Shown: one piece after another, positions 5,466 to 6,533 of the stretch | How positions within the stretch are numbered: position 1 is the first letter of the stretch | Layout of the letters: every line of letters starts with the position of its first letter | Source of the DNA: JBFKPQ01 sp041628225 | GTDB taxonomy: Bacteria > Actinomycetota > Acidimicrobiia > Spongiisociales > JAENVV01 | Assembly: GCA_041628225.1 (NCBI GenBank) | Contig: JBFKPQ010000134.1 | Span: 1 to 6,533 of the forward strand | Length of the DNA: 6,533 bases | Direction: 5' to 3' | Made by a program: the position numbers and the translations under genes | The notes under the pieces: model-generated | Told to the model about the DNA's origin: nothing | The model's database searches: none | What the model saw: only the letters and a program-made list of their open reading frames with translations

Positions 5466-6486
5466 TTCGAAACTGAGAGAACTGACGTACCGACTCGTCG
5501 CGATGGCACCGGAGGCCCCACCTTTCCCGGAGGAACACATGGTCCAAGTGAAACAAGCCCCAGTGCCGGCACGACCGGCCCGAACCTGGCGTCCGATCAC
5601 CGTCGGCGTCCTAGCCACCGCCTTCGTTCTGCTCATCGCGGGCATCCCGATGTTCCTGCTCGGAGGCAACGACAACCCACGCGATATCGCTCCTGCGACG
5701 CAGCCGCCGGCCACGCAGCCGTCAAACATCCCGTCGGCGTCCGTACCGCTCGAATGGGTGATCACCGGCCTCGAGGACGCGGTGACCGGAGAACCGATCC
5801 ATCCGATCGACCCCAACCCCGATTGGTATCTTCGGACCGTGCTCGTCACCGTGCCGAAGGTGGCCATCGTCGGCACGGTCAACCCAGAGGCCGACGTCGC
5901 ATTCAGCGCCGACCTCACCCGGGACGGCCGATCATTCTCGGCCGAAGTCGAGTTGCGAGAAGGCCTGAACGAGATCTCATTCTTTGCCGAATCCGGTGGA
6001 ATGTCAGTCGATGGAATCGTCGTGGTGCGCTACGTGCCTGGCGCAGACGTCCAGTTCGCCTACATTCAGAAGGCCGGGACACAAGACATCACGGTGGCAT
6101 ACGCCCAGTGGTTCACAGGACCCGCCGCCGATCAGGCCGCCTTCGAAGACGGTGTGATCGCATCGGTCGAAGAAGGCGTCCCCAACGGCTACTACGCGCG
6201 GGTCTTCGATACCGAGCTCCACACGCATCGCTTGTCCCCCGACGTCACTGTCAGGCTGGCCACGCCACAGTTCGGGGCGGTCGACCTGATCGAGACGGGC
6301 ATCGACGACTGGTTGTCGCTGTACAAGGCCGACGGGTCGCCATGGGACCCCACGCTCGAAACCCCGCCGAACTGGGACGAACCCGACTTCGGGTTCTTCG
6401 GAGCGGGCACCGTGTTCGCTCCGTACTGGCTCACCATCGACTCACAGGGGCGCATCGTCCAAATCGAACAGCAGTACCTGCCGTAG
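5458..6486 (+). CDS. Single-pass membrane protein, putative anti-sigma factor or sensor partner of the ECF sigma factor
   Basis: The 342-residue protein has four parts. Residues 1-45 are a short cytosolic segment (RELTYRLVAMAPEAPPFPEE). One membrane helix spans about 46-69 (ITVGVLATAFVLLIAGIPMF). A Pro/Thr/Gln linker with two copies of PATQP follows (about 78-90). The exported part has an Ig-like or glucodextranase-B-like beta module (about 130-191; VAIVGTVNPEADVAFSADL, then REGLNEISFFAES). Its C-terminal domain (about 197-342) holds ITVAYAQWFTG, PNGYYARVFDTELHTHRLSP, YWLTID and the terminal IEQQYLP. I associate this last domain with uncharacterised actinobacterial proteins but cannot name a family. 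The 8-base overlap with the sigma gene and the in-to-out topology point to an anti-sigma or signal-sensing role. It has no cysteine, so it cannot be a zinc-binding (HxxxCxxC) anti-sigma factor, and its cytosolic part is very short for sigma binding. Alternatively it may be an exported target of the sigma factor and not its inhibitor. Confidence 0.8.
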   Translation: MSDSKLRELTYRLVAMAPEAPPFPEEHMVQVKQAPVPARPARTWRPITVGVLATAFVLLIAGIPMFLLGGNDNPRDIAPATQPPATQPSNIPSASVPLEWVITGLEDAVTGEPIHPIDPNPDWYLRTVLVTVPKVAIVGTVNPEADVAFSADLTRDGRSFSAEVELREGLNEISFFAESGGMSVDGIVVVRYVPGADVQFAYIQKAGTQDITVAYAQWFTGPAADQAAFEDGVIASVEEGVPNGYYARVFDTELHTHRLSPDVTVRLATPQFGAVDLIETGIDDWLSLYKADGSPWDPTLETPPNWDEPDFGFFGAGTVFAPYWLTIDSQGRIVQIEQQYLP

Positions 6487-6533
6487 CGAATGCCACCGAC
6501 CTCCGTTCGGCCCCCGCCCCGTGGTCCCCCCCC
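6487..6533. other. Intergenic tail, C-rich
   Basis: These 47 bases after the last stop codon hold no gene. From about 6510 the plus strand is C-rich with runs of five, four and eight C, the last one ending the window. On the minus strand these are G-runs. No convincing hairpin terminator is seen; CCGA...TCGG near 6496-6510 is too weak. Confidence 0.4.

Noticed and set aside
5458..5592. Zinc-binding anti-sigma (ZAS) domain in the sigma partner
   Set aside because: The protein contains no cysteine, and its cytosolic part is too short for the HxxxCxxC domain.

Overview
The window is high-GC DNA with dense, closely packed genes, GTG as well as ATG starts and strong third-position G/C bias. The gene families (a cyclic-nucleotide-domain SulP tail, a DUF1648 protein, a small ECF sigma factor with a membrane partner) and two TAGGGT-N6-ATG leaderless-type starts suggest an actinobacterium. 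Acidimicrobiia or a relative is possible, but taxonomy cannot be fixed from this window. I see no tRNA, rRNA, CRISPR array, transposase or phage gene. No stretch longer than about 90 bases lacks a gene.

Layout. (1) Bases 1-520 hold the C-terminal part of a plus-strand protein ending in a cyclic-nucleotide-binding-like domain, most likely the tail of a SulP/SLC26 anion transporter. (2) It converges on a minus-strand short-chain dehydrogenase (530-1474). Only 9 bases separate the two genes, and a perfect 8-bp hairpin spans the junction. (3) An 82-base divergent region leads into a tight plus-strand run: a DUF1648 membrane protein (1557-2471), a Nudix hydrolase overlapping it by GTGA (2468-2995), an MFS transporter (about 3023-4213) and a metallo-beta-lactamase-fold hydrolase (4223-4945). 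The last gene appears to have its own leaderless promoter laid over the MFS stop codon. (4) A two-gene signalling unit follows: a 153-residue ECF sigma factor (5004-5465), preceded by an ECF-type promoter candidate, and an overlapping gene for a single-pass membrane protein (5458-6486). That protein has a short cytosolic N-terminus, a Pro/Thr linker, an Ig-like module and a distinctive C-terminal domain.

Function. Regions 1-3 look like ordinary metabolic, transport and housekeeping genes with no single shared pathway. The unit most worth attention is the sigma factor and its membrane partner. By position and topology the partner should be a membrane anti-sigma factor or sensor. It has no cysteine at all, so no zinc-type anti-sigma motif, and only about 45 cytosolic residues, while its exported part holds a domain I recognise only as an uncharacterised actinobacterial type. 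This could be a poorly described signal-sensing ECF system.
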